Counted from the stretch's first letter, positions 15,402-24,508 are shown. The stretch is DNA of 42,130 nt from CAZXNF01 sp050741255 (GCA_050741255.1 JBOIEQ010000019.1:1-42130), one strand, 5' to 3'. Notes: a model not told the origin generated them from the sequence alone. Numbers and translations: made by a program.

Positions 15402-15436
15402 AAAGGCCCGCGGCATGGCTGCCGCGGGCCTTTTTT
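15402..15436 (+). terminator. Rho-independent terminator
   Basis: AAAGGCCCGCGGCA / TGCCGCGGGCCTTT, a stem of at least 11 bases with loop TGGC, is followed by a T-run. It ends the azoreductase/pirin unit. The A-rich left side would also allow it to stop minus-strand transcription from the LysR gene at 15470. Confidence 0.92.
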
Positions 15437-15469
15437 ATTCGGGTATTGGCGGGTAGGGCGGCCCTCGCC

Positions 15470-16417
15470 TCATGCGGCAGCCGATTCCGCCATCACGATC
15501 GCCTGCGCGTATTCCGCATCGCGGGCCCGGAGCCGGTTCAGCACCTCGCGCACGCAATCCAGGAACGCGACCGCACCCGGACCCAGCGGCTGCCGGGCCT
15601 GATACACGTAGCCGAACAGCATCCACCGTTCGGGCTCCAGCGGCCGCATGACCACGCCGCGCAGATCGATCGCCTGCGCGCAGACCCTGTCCAGCAACGC
15701 GATGCCGATGCCGTCGCGTACCAGCTGGCAGGCCATCAATGAAGATCGGGTTTCCACGGCGTACTGCGGACGCACGCCGCCCGAGCTAAAAAAATCATCG
15801 ATCTGCCGACGCCACCGCTGGCCCGGCCACAGTCCGAGCAGGGGCTCGGTGGCGAGGTCCTGCGCCGTGACGCTGCGCCGGGCCGCCAGCCGATGGCCTT
15901 CCGGCAGCATGGCTTCCACCCGCACACGGAACAGCGGGCGGTTCTCGATTTCGACCAGCGGGTGCGATACCGGCAGCGAAATGACGCCGAGGTCGTAGAG
16001 GCGCGTACCGACGCTGCCCTCGATGCCGAAGCGCGACTGCATGTCGACCGACACGCGAACGTCCGGATGCGTGCGGCGAAACAGCGCCAGCGCTGGCGAC
16101 AGGAGGCCCTGGCCGATGCGCGGACCGGTGACCAGCCGCAACTGGCGCTGCGAGCGCGAGCGGATATCGGCCGCAATGCGCGGGATCTCGTCGAAGCCGG
16201 CAAGGATGTGCTCGGCGTCCCGGTAGAAAGCCTCGCCCTCCCGGGTCAGCGTCAGGCGGCGGCGGGTGCGGTTGAACAGCCGCAGCTTCGTCTCGGCTTC
16301 GAGGAGGGCGATCAGGCGGCTCGCTGCCGACGTGCTCAGGCTCAGGCTGTCGGACGCGGCCGTCAGGGAGCCGGTGGTCACCACCAGACGAAAGAGGCGG
16401 AGCGCGCGGATATTCAA
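15470..16417 (-). CDS. LysR-family transcriptional regulator
   Basis: 315 residues if started at TTG 16417; no in-frame ATG or GTG lies between there and an upstream stop, and the ribosome site is weak, so the exact start is uncertain. The helix-turn-helix is 'ALRLFRLVVTTGSLTAASDS' followed by 'STSAASRLIALLEAETKLRL'. The effector domain then opens 'QLRLVTGPRIGQGLLSPALA'. It is divergent from the Bug/lyase/SGNH series, and the AT-rich 195-base gap between them is the obvious control region. It likely senses the substrate taken up through that Bug protein (inference). Confidence 0.9.
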   Translation of the reverse strand: MNIRALRLFRLVVTTGSLTAASDSLSLSTSAASRLIALLEAETKLRLFNRTRRRLTLTREGEAFYRDAEHILAGFDEIPRIAADIRSRSQRQLRLVTGPRIGQGLLSPALALFRRTHPDVRVSVDMQSRFGIEGSVGTRLYDLGVISLPVSHPLVEIENRPLFRVRVEAMLPEGHRLAARRSVTAQDLATEPLLGLWPGQRWRRQIDDFFSSGGVRPQYAVETRSSLMACQLVRDGIGIALLDRVCAQAIDLRGVVMRPLEPERWMLFGYVYQARQPLGPGAVAFLDCVREVLNRLRARDAEYAQAIVMAESAAA

Positions 16418-16481
16418 AGCCAGGAACTCACTCGGTTATCCTGATGATTATTAATTGATATTACTCGATCGTTCTTAAAAT

Positions 16482-16510
16482 TTGAAATGAATGACGATTA
16501 ATTCTAATTT
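16482..16510 (+). promoter_or_regulatory. Probable sigma-70 promoter of the Bug/lyase unit
   Basis: TTGAAA (16482-16487) and TAATTT (16505-16510) are separated by 17 bases, a good -35/-10 pair in an AT-rich patch. It would start transcription near 16517, about 95 bases before the Bug ATG. Nearby 'attattaatt' and 'gattaattctaat' repeats may be part of the LysR binding site. Confidence 0.45.
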
Positions 16511-16612
16511 TCCGAAAGAGGGGCTTGTCTAGACTCCACATCGAATCCAATCCGGCCGACCGGCAAACCAACAATAGCCGCACCGGGCCGCACACTTCGA
16601 GGAGATTCAAAA

Positions 16613-17593
16613 ATGACACGCCCAGCCCTCTGCTCCGGATGCTTTGCGCTCGCCTTGCTGTCAACCATCACCCTGACCGCCGGCACGTCCGCCGCCGCCG
16701 ACTATCCTGAGCGGCCGGTAAGGCTGATCATTCCCTTTGCTTCCGGCAGCGCCACCGACACCTCGGCTCGGCTCTACGCCCTGGAGTTGAGCAAGCAGAT
16801 GGGACAGCAAGTCGTTCCCGACAATCGCCCCGGCGCCGGCGGCGCGATCGGCATGCAGCAGCTCGCCAAGTCCGCGGCCGACGGCTACACCATCGGCTAT
16901 GCGGGAGCGGGCCCGCTCGCCATCAACCGCAGCGTGACGCCCAATCTGCCCTACGACGTCGACAAGGATTTCCAGTTCATCTCGCAGGCCGTGGACGCGC
17001 CGCTGATGATGGCCGTCTCGCCGACCCTGCCGGTCAAGACGGTGAAGGATCTGATCGCCCTCGCGAAGGCCAAACCCGGCCAGTTGGCCTACGGCTCCGC
17101 GGGCACCGGCACCATCGGCCATCTCGCGGGCGAGTATTTCAGGATGAAGACGGGCGCCGACATCCTGCATGTCGCCTACAAGGGCGGCGCACAGGCCGCC
17201 ATCGATGTCATGTCCGGCAATGTGCAACTCATATTCGACCCCATCAACGGCGTCTCGCCCAACGTCAAGTCCGGGCGCCTGCGCGGCCTTGCCGTCACCG
17301 GGCTGAAACGCGCCAAGGCCTTCCCGGAAATCCCGACGGTTGCGGAATCGGGTGTAAAGGGCTTCGAGGTCACCACCTGGGGCGGCATGATTGCGCCCGC
17401 GGGAACGCCAGCCGCGATCATTACCCGGCTCAACGCGGAGATGCAGAAGGCGGCGAAATCATCCTTCGTCAACGAGCGCTATGCCGCACTGGGCGCCGAG
17501 CCGGTGGCCGGCACGCCGGAGCAGTTTGCAACACTGGTGCGCACGGAAACCGCCAAGTGGGCGGAGGTCGTCAAACGCGCCAACCTCAATTGA
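16613..17593 (+). CDS. Bug-family (TTT) periplasmic solute-binding protein
   Basis: 326 residues, ATG behind GAGGAG. The signal peptide ends near 'GTSAAAD'. Family blocks are 'YPERPVRLIIPFASGSATD', 'PDNRPGAGGAIGMQQLAKSA', 'LPYDVDKDFQFISQAV', 'GSAGTGTIGHLAGEYFRMKT', 'VAYKGGAQAAIDVMSGNVQL' and 'IPTVAESGVKGFEV'. It is the first gene of a plus-strand series with a fumarase-superfamily lyase 70 bases downstream, and is divergent from a LysR regulator. A carboxylate that the lyase can cleave is a reasonable ligand guess. Confidence 0.95.
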   Translation: MTRPALCSGCFALALLSTITLTAGTSAAADYPERPVRLIIPFASGSATDTSARLYALELSKQMGQQVVPDNRPGAGGAIGMQQLAKSAADGYTIGYAGAGPLAINRSVTPNLPYDVDKDFQFISQAVDAPLMMAVSPTLPVKTVKDLIALAKAKPGQLAYGSAGTGTIGHLAGEYFRMKTGADILHVAYKGGAQAAIDVMSGNVQLIFDPINGVSPNVKSGRLRGLAVTGLKRAKAFPEIPTVAESGVKGFEVTTWGGMIAPAGTPAAIITRLNAEMQKAAKSSFVNERYAALGAEPVAGTPEQFATLVRTETAKWAEVVKRANLN

Positions 17594-17663
17594 ACGCGGA
17601 CCGCTGGCGCAGCGCATCGGTCCCGCCCGGCTTCCGCCACCCTTCGTCACCGCATCGCTGCCG

Positions 17664-19052
17664 ATGAACCCCCTCGCCAGCCGGCCCGGACTTGACGAGA
17701 TCCGGGCCTCGTTCATGCGGCGCAGCCTGTGGCAAGCATGGCTGGACGTGGAGGCTGTACTCGCCGAAGTGCAGGCCGAGCTGGGCCTCATTCCGGTTGC
17801 CGCGGCCGCGGAAATCCGCAGCAAGGCGAATCTCGTGGCGATCGGCGAAGACGCCCTGGCCGCCGACATCGCGCGCACGCGCGCGCCCATCCTTTCGCTT
17901 GCGCGCGCGCTGGGCAACGCCTGCGCGGGCGATGCCGGCGGCTACGTGCACTGGGGCGCCACCACGCAGAATGTGCTGCAGACCGGACGCACGTTACTCA
18001 TGCGCCGCGCGCACGACGCATTCATGGTGCGGTTCGGGGACGTCATGGAAAAACTTGCCGATCTGGCCGAGTCCGGCGCGGAGACCCTCACGGTCGGCCG
18101 CACCAACCACCGGCACGCGCTGCCCATCACCTTCGGCTTCAAGGCCGCGGCGTGGATCGAGGAACTGCTGCGTCATCGCGATCGCCTGGTCGGCGCCGAG
18201 CCGCGGGTGTTCCTCTCGCTGTGGGGCGGGGCGATCGGGGCCATGCACGCGTTCGGGGAACACGGACCCGAACTCAACCGCCGTCTGTCGCAACGGCTGG
18301 GGCTGTTTCCCATGGCCGTGCCCTCGCGCGCCGGCACCGACTACATCGCGGAGTACGTGTTGCTGCTGGCGCTGTTCAGCGCCACCTGTTCGAAAATTGC
18401 CCGCGAGCTCTATGCGCTCATGGCGGACGAGTTCGGCGAAGTGTACGAGCAGCTCGGCGACGGCGTCGTCGGCTCCAGCACCATGCCGCACAAGGTCAAT
18501 TCCAAGGTCGCGGTGCAGGTCATCGCGGTGGCCGCCCGGCTGCGCAGCCAGGTGCCTCTGGCCCTGGAAGCCATGCAACCCACGCACGAAGGCGACGCGG
18601 CCAACAACCAGATGCTCTACGGGTTGATGGACAGCATCTGCCCGCTGGCCTATGAGCTCATTCTCGAGATGGACGCGCTGCTCGGCTGCATTCGTCCGGT
18701 ACCGGAGCGTATGCGCCGGAATCTGGAGCTCTCGGCCTCGGTCATCGCCGCGGAGAACGCCATGATGGCGCTGGCGCCTGTACTGGGGCGCACGCGCGCG
18801 CACGATCTGCTGCATCATGCGGTGGCCGAACTTGCCGATGCCGGCGGGAGTCTCGCGGAGGTTCTGCTGGGCAAGCCGGAGATCCGCGCAGCGGTCGATG
18901 AGCGCATATTGCGCGAGGCGCTCGACCCCGCCCGCTATACCGGACGCAGCGCGATCCTGGCGCGGGAGATGGCCGGGAGGGCGCGGGCCGCTGCGCGCGA
19001 TCTGCAGCGGCGTTCGCCGGCGGGAACCCCGGCCCACACGTCCGTTGAGTAA
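17664..19052 (+). CDS. Fumarase/aspartase-superfamily lyase (adenylosuccinate lyase/CMLE-like)
   Basis: 462 residues from ATG 17664; the frame is open upstream but overlaps the Bug gene. The three superfamily regions are present: 'HWGATTQNVLQTGRTLL' (about 96-112), 'GRTNHRHALPITFGFKAA' (145-162) and the signature loop 'GSSTMPHKVNSK' (270-281) with the catalytic Ser. This is closest in style to PurB and 3-carboxymuconate cycloisomerase PcaB. Context (Bug receptor, LysR, SGNH hydrolase) argues for a catabolic lyase that breaks a C-N or C-O bond beta to a carboxylate rather than housekeeping PurB. The exact substrate is unknown. The start is moderately certain. Confidence 0.88.
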   Translation: MNPLASRPGLDEIRASFMRRSLWQAWLDVEAVLAEVQAELGLIPVAAAAEIRSKANLVAIGEDALAADIARTRAPILSLARALGNACAGDAGGYVHWGATTQNVLQTGRTLLMRRAHDAFMVRFGDVMEKLADLAESGAETLTVGRTNHRHALPITFGFKAAAWIEELLRHRDRLVGAEPRVFLSLWGGAIGAMHAFGEHGPELNRRLSQRLGLFPMAVPSRAGTDYIAEYVLLLALFSATCSKIARELYALMADEFGEVYEQLGDGVVGSSTMPHKVNSKVAVQVIAVAARLRSQVPLALEAMQPTHEGDAANNQMLYGLMDSICPLAYELILEMDALLGCIRPVPERMRRNLELSASVIAAENAMMALAPVLGRTRAHDLLHHAVAELADAGGSLAEVLLGKPEIRAAVDERILREALDPARYTGRSAILAREMAGRARAAARDLQRRSPAGTPAHTSVE

Positions 19053-19076
19053 AGCCCCGAGGAAAGGACGCTTGCC

Positions 19077-19877
19077 ATGCAATCCCGTATAGCTCCCGCC
19101 GTGCAGTCCCTGCTGCTTGCCATTGCCCTGCTCGGCGCCGTGACGGTCCACGCCGCGAGCCCCGCGGTCAAGGCGCCGCAGGTGGACACGCCCAAGCGCG
19201 TGCTGTTCGTGGGCAACAGCTACTTCTACTACAGCGGCAGCCTGCATTTCTATGCACGGCGGATCGCGCTGGCCGCTGATCCCGCCTGGGCCAAGTCGTT
19301 CGAATACAAGTCCGCCACCATCGCCAATGCGCCGCTCGCCCATCACAACATCCAACATCTGACCGAACCCGGCAGGCTGGGCGTGAAGGAGCCTTTCGAT
19401 CTGGTGATCCTGGCGGGCAACAGCACCGACGCACTGTCCGATGCGACGCGCGCGGAATTCCGCCATGCGGTGATCGAGTTCGACCGGGTCATCCGCGCGC
19501 GCGGCGGCGCCACCGCGCTGTACATGACGCAGGCGCACGTGAAACCGAGCCGGTCGGCGGGCCCCGACATGATGCGCAGGACCGAGGCGATGTACGTCGC
19601 CGTCGGCAACGAGATCGGCGCGCTTGTCATTCCGGCGGGGCTGGCGTTCGAGGAAGCCCTTCGCCGGCGACCCGATATCAAGCTGCACATGGACTACGAC
19701 GGCAGCCATCCCACGGAACTGGGCATCTATCTCGCAGCCTGCACGGTATACGCCAGCCTGTATGGAAGGTCGCCGGTCGGCAATACGTATGATTTCTTCG
19801 GCAGGGTGAGCAAGGAGGACGCCGCCTTCCTCCAGACGGTCGCGAACGACACGGTCAGGGCGTTCTTCGGGCGTTGA
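19077..19877 (+). CDS. Secreted SGNH/GDSL-type hydrolase
   Basis: 266 residues, ATG behind GAGGAAAGGA. The signal peptide ends at 'VHAAS'. Block I is 'VLFVGNSYFYYSGSL' with nucleophile Ser48. Block III is 'LVILAGNSTDAL' (Asn115). Block V is 'DYDGSHPTELGIYLAA' with Asp208 and His211. Block II Gly is less clear. It is an exported esterase or lipase-like enzyme. Its gene follows the lyase by 24 bases, so it likely belongs to the same operon and could release the acid recognised by the Bug protein (inference). Confidence 0.85.
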   Translation: MQSRIAPAVQSLLLAIALLGAVTVHAASPAVKAPQVDTPKRVLFVGNSYFYYSGSLHFYARRIALAADPAWAKSFEYKSATIANAPLAHHNIQHLTEPGRLGVKEPFDLVILAGNSTDALSDATRAEFRHAVIEFDRVIRARGGATALYMTQAHVKPSRSAGPDMMRRTEAMYVAVGNEIGALVIPAGLAFEEALRRRPDIKLHMDYDGSHPTELGIYLAACTVYASLYGRSPVGNTYDFFGRVSKEDAAFLQTVANDTVRAFFGR

Positions 19878-19977
19878 CCGGCGGTGGGCGGGCACGCCCA
19901 GGCGAAAGGGTGCCGTTTCCGGCGCTTTTGTTTGCAATGTGGCGCGGCTTTTTGCACCATGCGGCTGAGGAGGAAAC

Positions 19978-20637
19978 ATGCAGCTCACGCTCTACTACGC
20001 GCCCATGACCTGCGCGCTGGTGCCCTACGTCACGCTGACCGAGGCTGGCGCCGACTTCGAGGTCGTGGACCTCAACACCCGGACCAATCAGCACCGGACG
20101 CCGGACTTTCTGCGCCTCAATCCCAAGCACAAGGTGCCGGTGCTGGTGATCGACGGTTACCCGCTGACCGAGAACGTGGCGATCCAGCTCTGGATCGCGC
20201 GGCAATTCCCGCAGGCGAAACTGCTGCCCGCCGACCCGCTGGAGGAAATCAAGGCGGTTTCGCTGATGGCCTGGTTCGCCTCCACCATTCATCCGCACCT
20301 GACGCCGAACGCGCGGCCGCAGAACTACTGCGACCTGCCCGGCTCGGAAGAAAGCGTGAAGCGCGTCGGCAATCAATTCCTGTTCGAGGATTTCTCGCTG
20401 GCGGAGGAAAAGCTGGCCGGCCGCGAGTGGTTCTTCGACCGCTTCACCACGCCGGACGTGTATTTCTTCTGGTGCTTCCGGCGCGCGCTGTCGTTCAAGC
20501 TCGACCTGTCGGCATTCAATGCCTGCAACGCGCATTTCGCGCGCGTGGAGCGGCATCCGGGCGTGCAGAAGGTGCTGGCGCACGAAAAGCGGGTACTCGA
20601 GGCGTTTGCCCGGGCGGCGCAAGGCGTGAACGCATGA
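19978..20637 (+). CDS. Glutathione S-transferase family protein
   Basis: 219 residues, ATG behind GAGGAGG. The thioredoxin-like N-domain reads 'MQLTLYYAPMTCALVPYVTL', with Cys12 where beta-class GSTs have their mixed-disulfide Cys. 'NPKHKVPVLVIDGYPLTENV' is the cis-Pro and the glutathione-binding 'TEN' block. An all-helical C-domain follows. Its stop overlaps the start of the dioxygenase gene by 4 bases (ATGA), so the pair is coupled, and a joint role in handling one compound is likely. Confidence 0.92.
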   Translation: MQLTLYYAPMTCALVPYVTLTEAGADFEVVDLNTRTNQHRTPDFLRLNPKHKVPVLVIDGYPLTENVAIQLWIARQFPQAKLLPADPLEEIKAVSLMAWFASTIHPHLTPNARPQNYCDLPGSEESVKRVGNQFLFEDFSLAEEKLAGREWFFDRFTTPDVYFFWCFRRALSFKLDLSAFNACNAHFARVERHPGVQKVLAHEKRVLEAFARAAQGVNA

Positions 20638-21710
20638 CGACCCGAGTCGCCCCCAACCCGGCCGCCTGGACCGCATCCGAGGTGAGTGCCGACCGGCGCT
20701 GGATCTTCGCGCTCGACGACCGGGCACGGCACGACCTGACCGCGGCGGTGCGCAAGGCGCGCGACCCGGACAAGGGCCTGCTCGACTACCGGCACGAGGA
20801 TTTTGATCTCGGGGCTGCCGCAAAGCCGGTGGCCGCTGCGGTCGCGGAAGCGCGGCGTCGCGGGCTCTCGTTGCTGAAAGGCCTGCCGCGCGAGGGTCTC
20901 GACGAAAAAGATTTCGAACTGCTGACCTGGGCCATCGGACTGCACACCGGTGTCGGCCGGCCGCAGGGCAAGGCCAGCCACTACCTGTCCGCGGTACGTG
21001 ATGCCGGCACCGATTACCGCACCACGACCGGCCGCGGGTATTCCTCGAACGCGGAACTCGACTTTCACACCGACTCCACGGATTTCGTCGGCCTCAGTTG
21101 CTACAACCAGGCCGTCTCCGGTGGCACCAGCATCGTCACCAGTTCCGTCGCCGCGCATGCGCGCATGGCAGTGGAGCGGCCGGACCTGCTGGAACTGCTG
21201 CATCAACCCATCCACTTCAGCCGCCAGGGCGAGCAGGCGCCCGACGAAGAACTGTCCTACCCGCATCCCGTGTTCGACGAGGCGGGCGGATTGCTGTTCA
21301 GCAAGTGGAACCGCAACCGGGTGGAAAGCGCGCAGAAGATCGAGGGCGTGCCGCGGCTGACGCCGAAACACCGCGAGGCGCTGGAGTGCTTCGACGCACT
21401 GGTGCGCCGGCCCGACCTCGCCTACACGATGGTCCTGGAACCCGGCGACCTGCAGTTCATCAACAGCCACGTGACGCTGCACTCGCGCACCGATTTCAGG
21501 GACCACGCGGATCCGGCGAAGAAGCGGCTGCTGTTCCGGCTGTGGCTCGCCACGCCGGACGGCGACCGTTTGCCGGAGAGCTGGCGTCCCGTGTTCAAGA
21601 CCGTCGAACCGGGCACCGTGCGTGGCGGCATCCTCGGCCAGCAGCACGACGAGCGCTGCAGGGCCTACGAGCGCCAGCAGGCCGCGGCGCTGGGCATGCG
21701 GATCGCGTAA
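20634..21710 (+). CDS. TauD/TfdA-like Fe(II)/2-oxoglutarate dioxygenase
   Basis: 358 residues from ATG 20634, coupled to the GST gene. The facial triad is visible: 'ELDFHTDSTDFVG' supplies His145 and Asp147, and 'VTLHSRTDF' supplies the distal His283. Arg298 or Arg302 in 'KKRLLFRLW' would hold 2-oxoglutarate. 'SGGTSIVTSSVAAH' is a family block. TauD/TfdA enzymes hydroxylate substrates such as taurine, 2,4-D or gamma-butyrobetaine, often releasing the product by collapse of a hemi-acetal. The substrate here is unknown. Pairing with a GST is not the usual TauD context. Confidence 0.92.
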   Translation: MTTRVAPNPAAWTASEVSADRRWIFALDDRARHDLTAAVRKARDPDKGLLDYRHEDFDLGAAAKPVAAAVAEARRRGLSLLKGLPREGLDEKDFELLTWAIGLHTGVGRPQGKASHYLSAVRDAGTDYRTTTGRGYSSNAELDFHTDSTDFVGLSCYNQAVSGGTSIVTSSVAAHARMAVERPDLLELLHQPIHFSRQGEQAPDEELSYPHPVFDEAGGLLFSKWNRNRVESAQKIEGVPRLTPKHREALECFDALVRRPDLAYTMVLEPGDLQFINSHVTLHSRTDFRDHADPAKKRLLFRLWLATPDGDRLPESWRPVFKTVEPGTVRGGILGQQHDERCRAYERQQAAALGMRIA

Positions 21711-21743
21711 CCGTATCAAGAGCGCCGCGGCACTAGGACGGAC

Positions 21744-22268
21744 ATGCAGGACTACGGTACGCGCCGCCAGCGCGCCTACGTGTTTTTCGCGCTACTCGCG
21801 GTGGCGGGCACTGTACTCCGGTGGCTGGCGCCCCGGGACTCGGAGCTCGCCTTGTTCGGCGCGATGCTGCTCGTCCTGTGGATCCCGGTCACGAGCTACG
21901 CGATCTTTTACCTGGTGAAAAAGCGCCCCTTTTTCGGAACCGGGTCGCGCGGGCGCGCGAAAGATGAGGGGTTTCGCGCGGAGCTGCTGGCCGACGTGAC
22001 CTTCGCATGGCCGTCGCGCAACGACGGGCGCCATCCGGTCCCCGGTCGCGAGTATCCGTGCATCTTCGCACTCGGTGCCGAGGGGTTCTCCGCCTGCTTC
22101 GTCGTGCCTGCAGGTGCGCCGAATGCACCGGATGCCGCGCAGCGCGTGCAGGTCGAGTTTCTCGTGCCCGCGACCGCGTTGCCGCGCTTCCCGCCGGGCA
22201 CGCGGTTCAAAGTGCTGGAGGGGGCGCACTACCGCGGCGAGGGTCGCGTGGTCGATCTCGTCCGCTGA
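21744..22268 (+). CDS. Membrane-anchored protein with a C-terminal beta-barrel-like domain
   Basis: 174 residues, weak ribosome site (AGGACGG). Two hydrophobic helices (about 12-27 and 34-58) are followed by 'KKRPFFGTGSRGRAK', so the rest should lie in the cytosol. The soluble part contains 'DVTFAWPSRNDGRHPVPG', 'ACFVVPAGAPNAPD' and 'VEFLVPATALPRFPPG', and ends 'FKVLEGAHYRGEGRVVDLV'. This resembles the domain of EF-Tu-like proteins that ends in 'REGGRTVGAGVV'. I do not recognise a named family. It follows the dioxygenase gene by 33 bases and converges with the CoA transferase operon. Confidence 0.7.
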   Translation: MQDYGTRRQRAYVFFALLAVAGTVLRWLAPRDSELALFGAMLLVLWIPVTSYAIFYLVKKRPFFGTGSRGRAKDEGFRAELLADVTFAWPSRNDGRHPVPGREYPCIFALGAEGFSACFVVPAGAPNAPDAAQRVQVEFLVPATALPRFPPGTRFKVLEGAHYRGEGRVVDLVR

Positions 22269-22281
22269 TCGGCCGCGGCCC

Positions 22282-23481
22282 TTAGCGCGCCTTGCCGAAG
22301 GCGCCGGCTTTTTGCAGTGCCGCGATCTGCGCGTCGCCGTAGCCGAGTTCCTTCATCACCTCGGTGGTGTGCTCGCCGAGCGTGGGCGCGGGCGTCGGTG
22401 TGCGGGCGGGGGTCTTTGACAGCCGTACCGGCGACCGCACGACGCGGACCTTGCCGGCGGTGCGGTGGTGCACGTCGCACAGCATGCCGCGGGCCTTGAC
22501 CTGCGGATGCTCCACGAGCTGGGCCACGTTGTTGATCGCGCCCACCGGGATGTCGCTGGCGAGCAGCAGCGGTTCCCATTCCTCATAGGGCTTCGTCAGC
22601 AGCGCTTCCTGCAGAATGGGCAGCAGCGCGTCCCGGTTCACCATGCGGTCGGGGGTCGTGCGGAAGCGCGGATCCGTCAGCAGGTCCGGGCGGCCGATGG
22701 CGGGGCAGAAGAGCCCCCAGATCTTGTCGCCGGCGACGGCGATCGCGATGTCCTTGGTCTGCGTGCGGAAGGTCTGGTACGGGACCAGCACCGAATAGGC
22801 CGTGCCCAGGGGCTTGGGCACTTCGCCGTCCGCGAAATAATTCGAGATCGCCGACGACAGCAGCGACATCAGGCCTTCGAGCATGGACACGTCGATGTGC
22901 TGCCCTTCACCGGTCTTGTCCTTCACCCGCAGCGCCAGCATGATCGCGTAGGCCGCATTCATGCCCGCCGTGAGGTCGGCGATCGACACGCCCGCGCGCG
23001 TCCCGCTGCTGCCGGGCTCCCCGGTCACGCTGATCATGCCGCTTTCCGCCTGCACGACGAGGTCGAGCGCCGCGCGCTCGCGGTACGGGCCGTTCTGGCC
23101 GAAGCCCGAGATCGAGCAGTAAATGATGCCGGGATTGCGTTTCTTCGCCTGTTCGTAATCGAGGCCCAGGCGTTTCAGCGCATCCATGCGGTAGTTCTCC
23201 AGCACCACGTCGGCCTGTTCGACCATCCTGAAGAACACTTCCTTGCCTTCGGGGGACTTGAGGTCGAGGACGATGCCGCGCTTGTTGCGGTGCAGGCCCA
23301 CGAAGTAGGCGGTCTCCCCGCCGGCGATGGGTGCGCCCCAGCCGCGCGCGATGTCGCCGGCGCCGGGCGGCTCGACCTTGACGATCTGCGCGCCGTAATC
23401 GGCGAGCATGGTCGAGCAGAAGGGGCCGGCCAGCGCGTGGCTCAGGTCGATGACTTTGACGTCTTCCAGGGGGAATTGCAT
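22282..23481 (-). CDS. CaiB/BaiF (family III) CoA transferase
   Basis: 399 residues, canonical domain order. It opens 'VKVIDLSHALAGPFCSTML', then 'LHRNKRGIVLDLKSPEGK', 'IIYCSISGFGQNGPYRERA' and the catalytic Asp140 in 'ALDLVVQAESG'. The late small domain has 'DPRFRTTPDRMVNRDALLPI' and 'IPVGAINNVAQLVEHPQVKA'. It should transfer CoA between acyl donors and a carboxylic acid, activating or recycling the substrate of the operon. It is the last gene of a five-gene unit that starts at the Bug gene near 27364, and is 34 bases downstream of the quinone oxidoreductase. Confidence 0.95.
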   Translation of the reverse strand: MQFPLEDVKVIDLSHALAGPFCSTMLADYGAQIVKVEPPGAGDIARGWGAPIAGGETAYFVGLHRNKRGIVLDLKSPEGKEVFFRMVEQADVVLENYRMDALKRLGLDYEQAKKRNPGIIYCSISGFGQNGPYRERAALDLVVQAESGMISVTGEPGSSGTRAGVSIADLTAGMNAAYAIMLALRVKDKTGEGQHIDVSMLEGLMSLLSSAISNYFADGEVPKPLGTAYSVLVPYQTFRTQTKDIAIAVAGDKIWGLFCPAIGRPDLLTDPRFRTTPDRMVNRDALLPILQEALLTKPYEEWEPLLLASDIPVGAINNVAQLVEHPQVKARGMLCDVHHRTAGKVRVVRSPVRLSKTPARTPTPAPTLGEHTTEVMKELGYGDAQIAALQKAGAFGKAR

Positions 23482-23515
23482 CGTGGGCTTTGCGTGAGGT
23501 GGAGACGAAGGAACG

Positions 23516-24508
23516 TCAGGGCGCGACTTCGAGCAGGATCTTGCCGACGTGGACGCTCGATTCCATGCGCTGGTGGCCTTCGACGGTTTTCGCGAGCGGC
23601 AGGATGGAATCGATGACCGGCGTGACTTTGGCGCCGAGATGGGGCCAGACCCGCTCTTTTACCTGACGCACGATCTCGGTTTTCACCGCGAGCGAGGAGA
23701 CGCGCAGTTGCGAACCGGTGATCACCGCGCGTTTCGCCATGATCGCGGTGACAGGCACCGAGAAATCGATGCCGTCGGCGCCGGAGAGGTGCGAAATGCG
23801 GCCGTCGGTGGCGAGCGCGGCAAGGTTGCGCGCCGCGTAGCCGCCGCCGATCATGTCGAGAATCATGTCGGCGCCGTGGCCGCCGGTGATCTTCATGGTT
23901 TCGGCGACAAAATCCTGCGTGCGGTAGTTGATCGCGCCGTTCGCGCCCAGCTTCAGGCAGGCCGCGCACTTCTCGTCCGTGCCGGCCGTCACCACGACGC
24001 TGGCGCCTTCCAGGCGCGCGAGCTGGATCGCCATGGTGCCGATGCCGCTCGAGCCGCCGTGCGCGAGCAGCCATTCGCCTGCCTTGAGGCGGCCCAGCAT
24101 GAAGACGTTGAGCCAGACGGTGAACAGCGTTTCCAGTAGCGAAGCCGCGAGCTTCATGTCGAAGCCCGCGGGAATCGGCAGTACCACCGGTTCCAGCGCG
24201 ATGCAGTATTCGGCGTAGCCGCCGCCGTTGGTCAGCGCGCAGACCTTGTCGCCCGCTTTCCAGCGCGTGACGTCGGGCCCTACTGCCGCGACGCTGCCCG
24301 AGACTTCGAGCCCGGGAATGTCGGTGGCGCCGGGCGGGCCGAAGCCGCGCTTGCGCTGCCCGCAGTCGTGGCGGTTGATACCGGCGTAGGCGACCTTGAT
24401 CAGGACTTCGCCCGCCTTCGGTTGCGGCACCGGCCGCGTGACGGGTTCCAGTACTTCCGGGCCGCCGGCGCGGGCGATGGTGAAGGCATTCATGGTGGCA
24501 GGCAGCAT
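23516..24508 (-). CDS. Zinc-free quinone oxidoreductase (PIG3-like MDR family)
   Basis: 330 residues from ATG 24508; ATG 24493 is a possible alternative. The GroES-like N-domain reads 'AGINRHDCGQRKRGFGPPG', with no structural or catalytic zinc Cys set. 'DIPGLEVSGSVAAVGPDVTR' and the Rossmann segment 'WLLAHGGSSGIGTMAIQLAR' follow. 'GGHGADMILDMIGGGYAARN' is typical of the TP53I3/PIG3 group of NADPH-quinone reductases. It probably reduces an enone or quinone. It lies between the hydrolase and CoA transferase genes, with 17 bases to the former. Confidence 0.93.
   Translation of the reverse strand: MLPATMNAFTIARAGGPEVLEPVTRPVPQPKAGEVLIKVAYAGINRHDCGQRKRGFGPPGATDIPGLEVSGSVAAVGPDVTRWKAGDKVCALTNGGGYAEYCIALEPVVLPIPAGFDMKLAASLLETLFTVWLNVFMLGRLKAGEWLLAHGGSSGIGTMAIQLARLEGASVVVTAGTDEKCAACLKLGANGAINYRTQDFVAETMKITGGHGADMILDMIGGGYAARNLAALATDGRISHLSGADGIDFSVPVTAIMAKRAVITGSQLRVSSLAVKTEIVRQVKERVWPHLGAKVTPVIDSILPLAKTVEGHQRMESSVHVGKILLEVAP

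Noticed and set aside
17664..19052. Calling the lyase purB or pcaB
   Set aside because: The signature loop fits both and neither purine nor protocatechuate genes are near; left at superfamily level.
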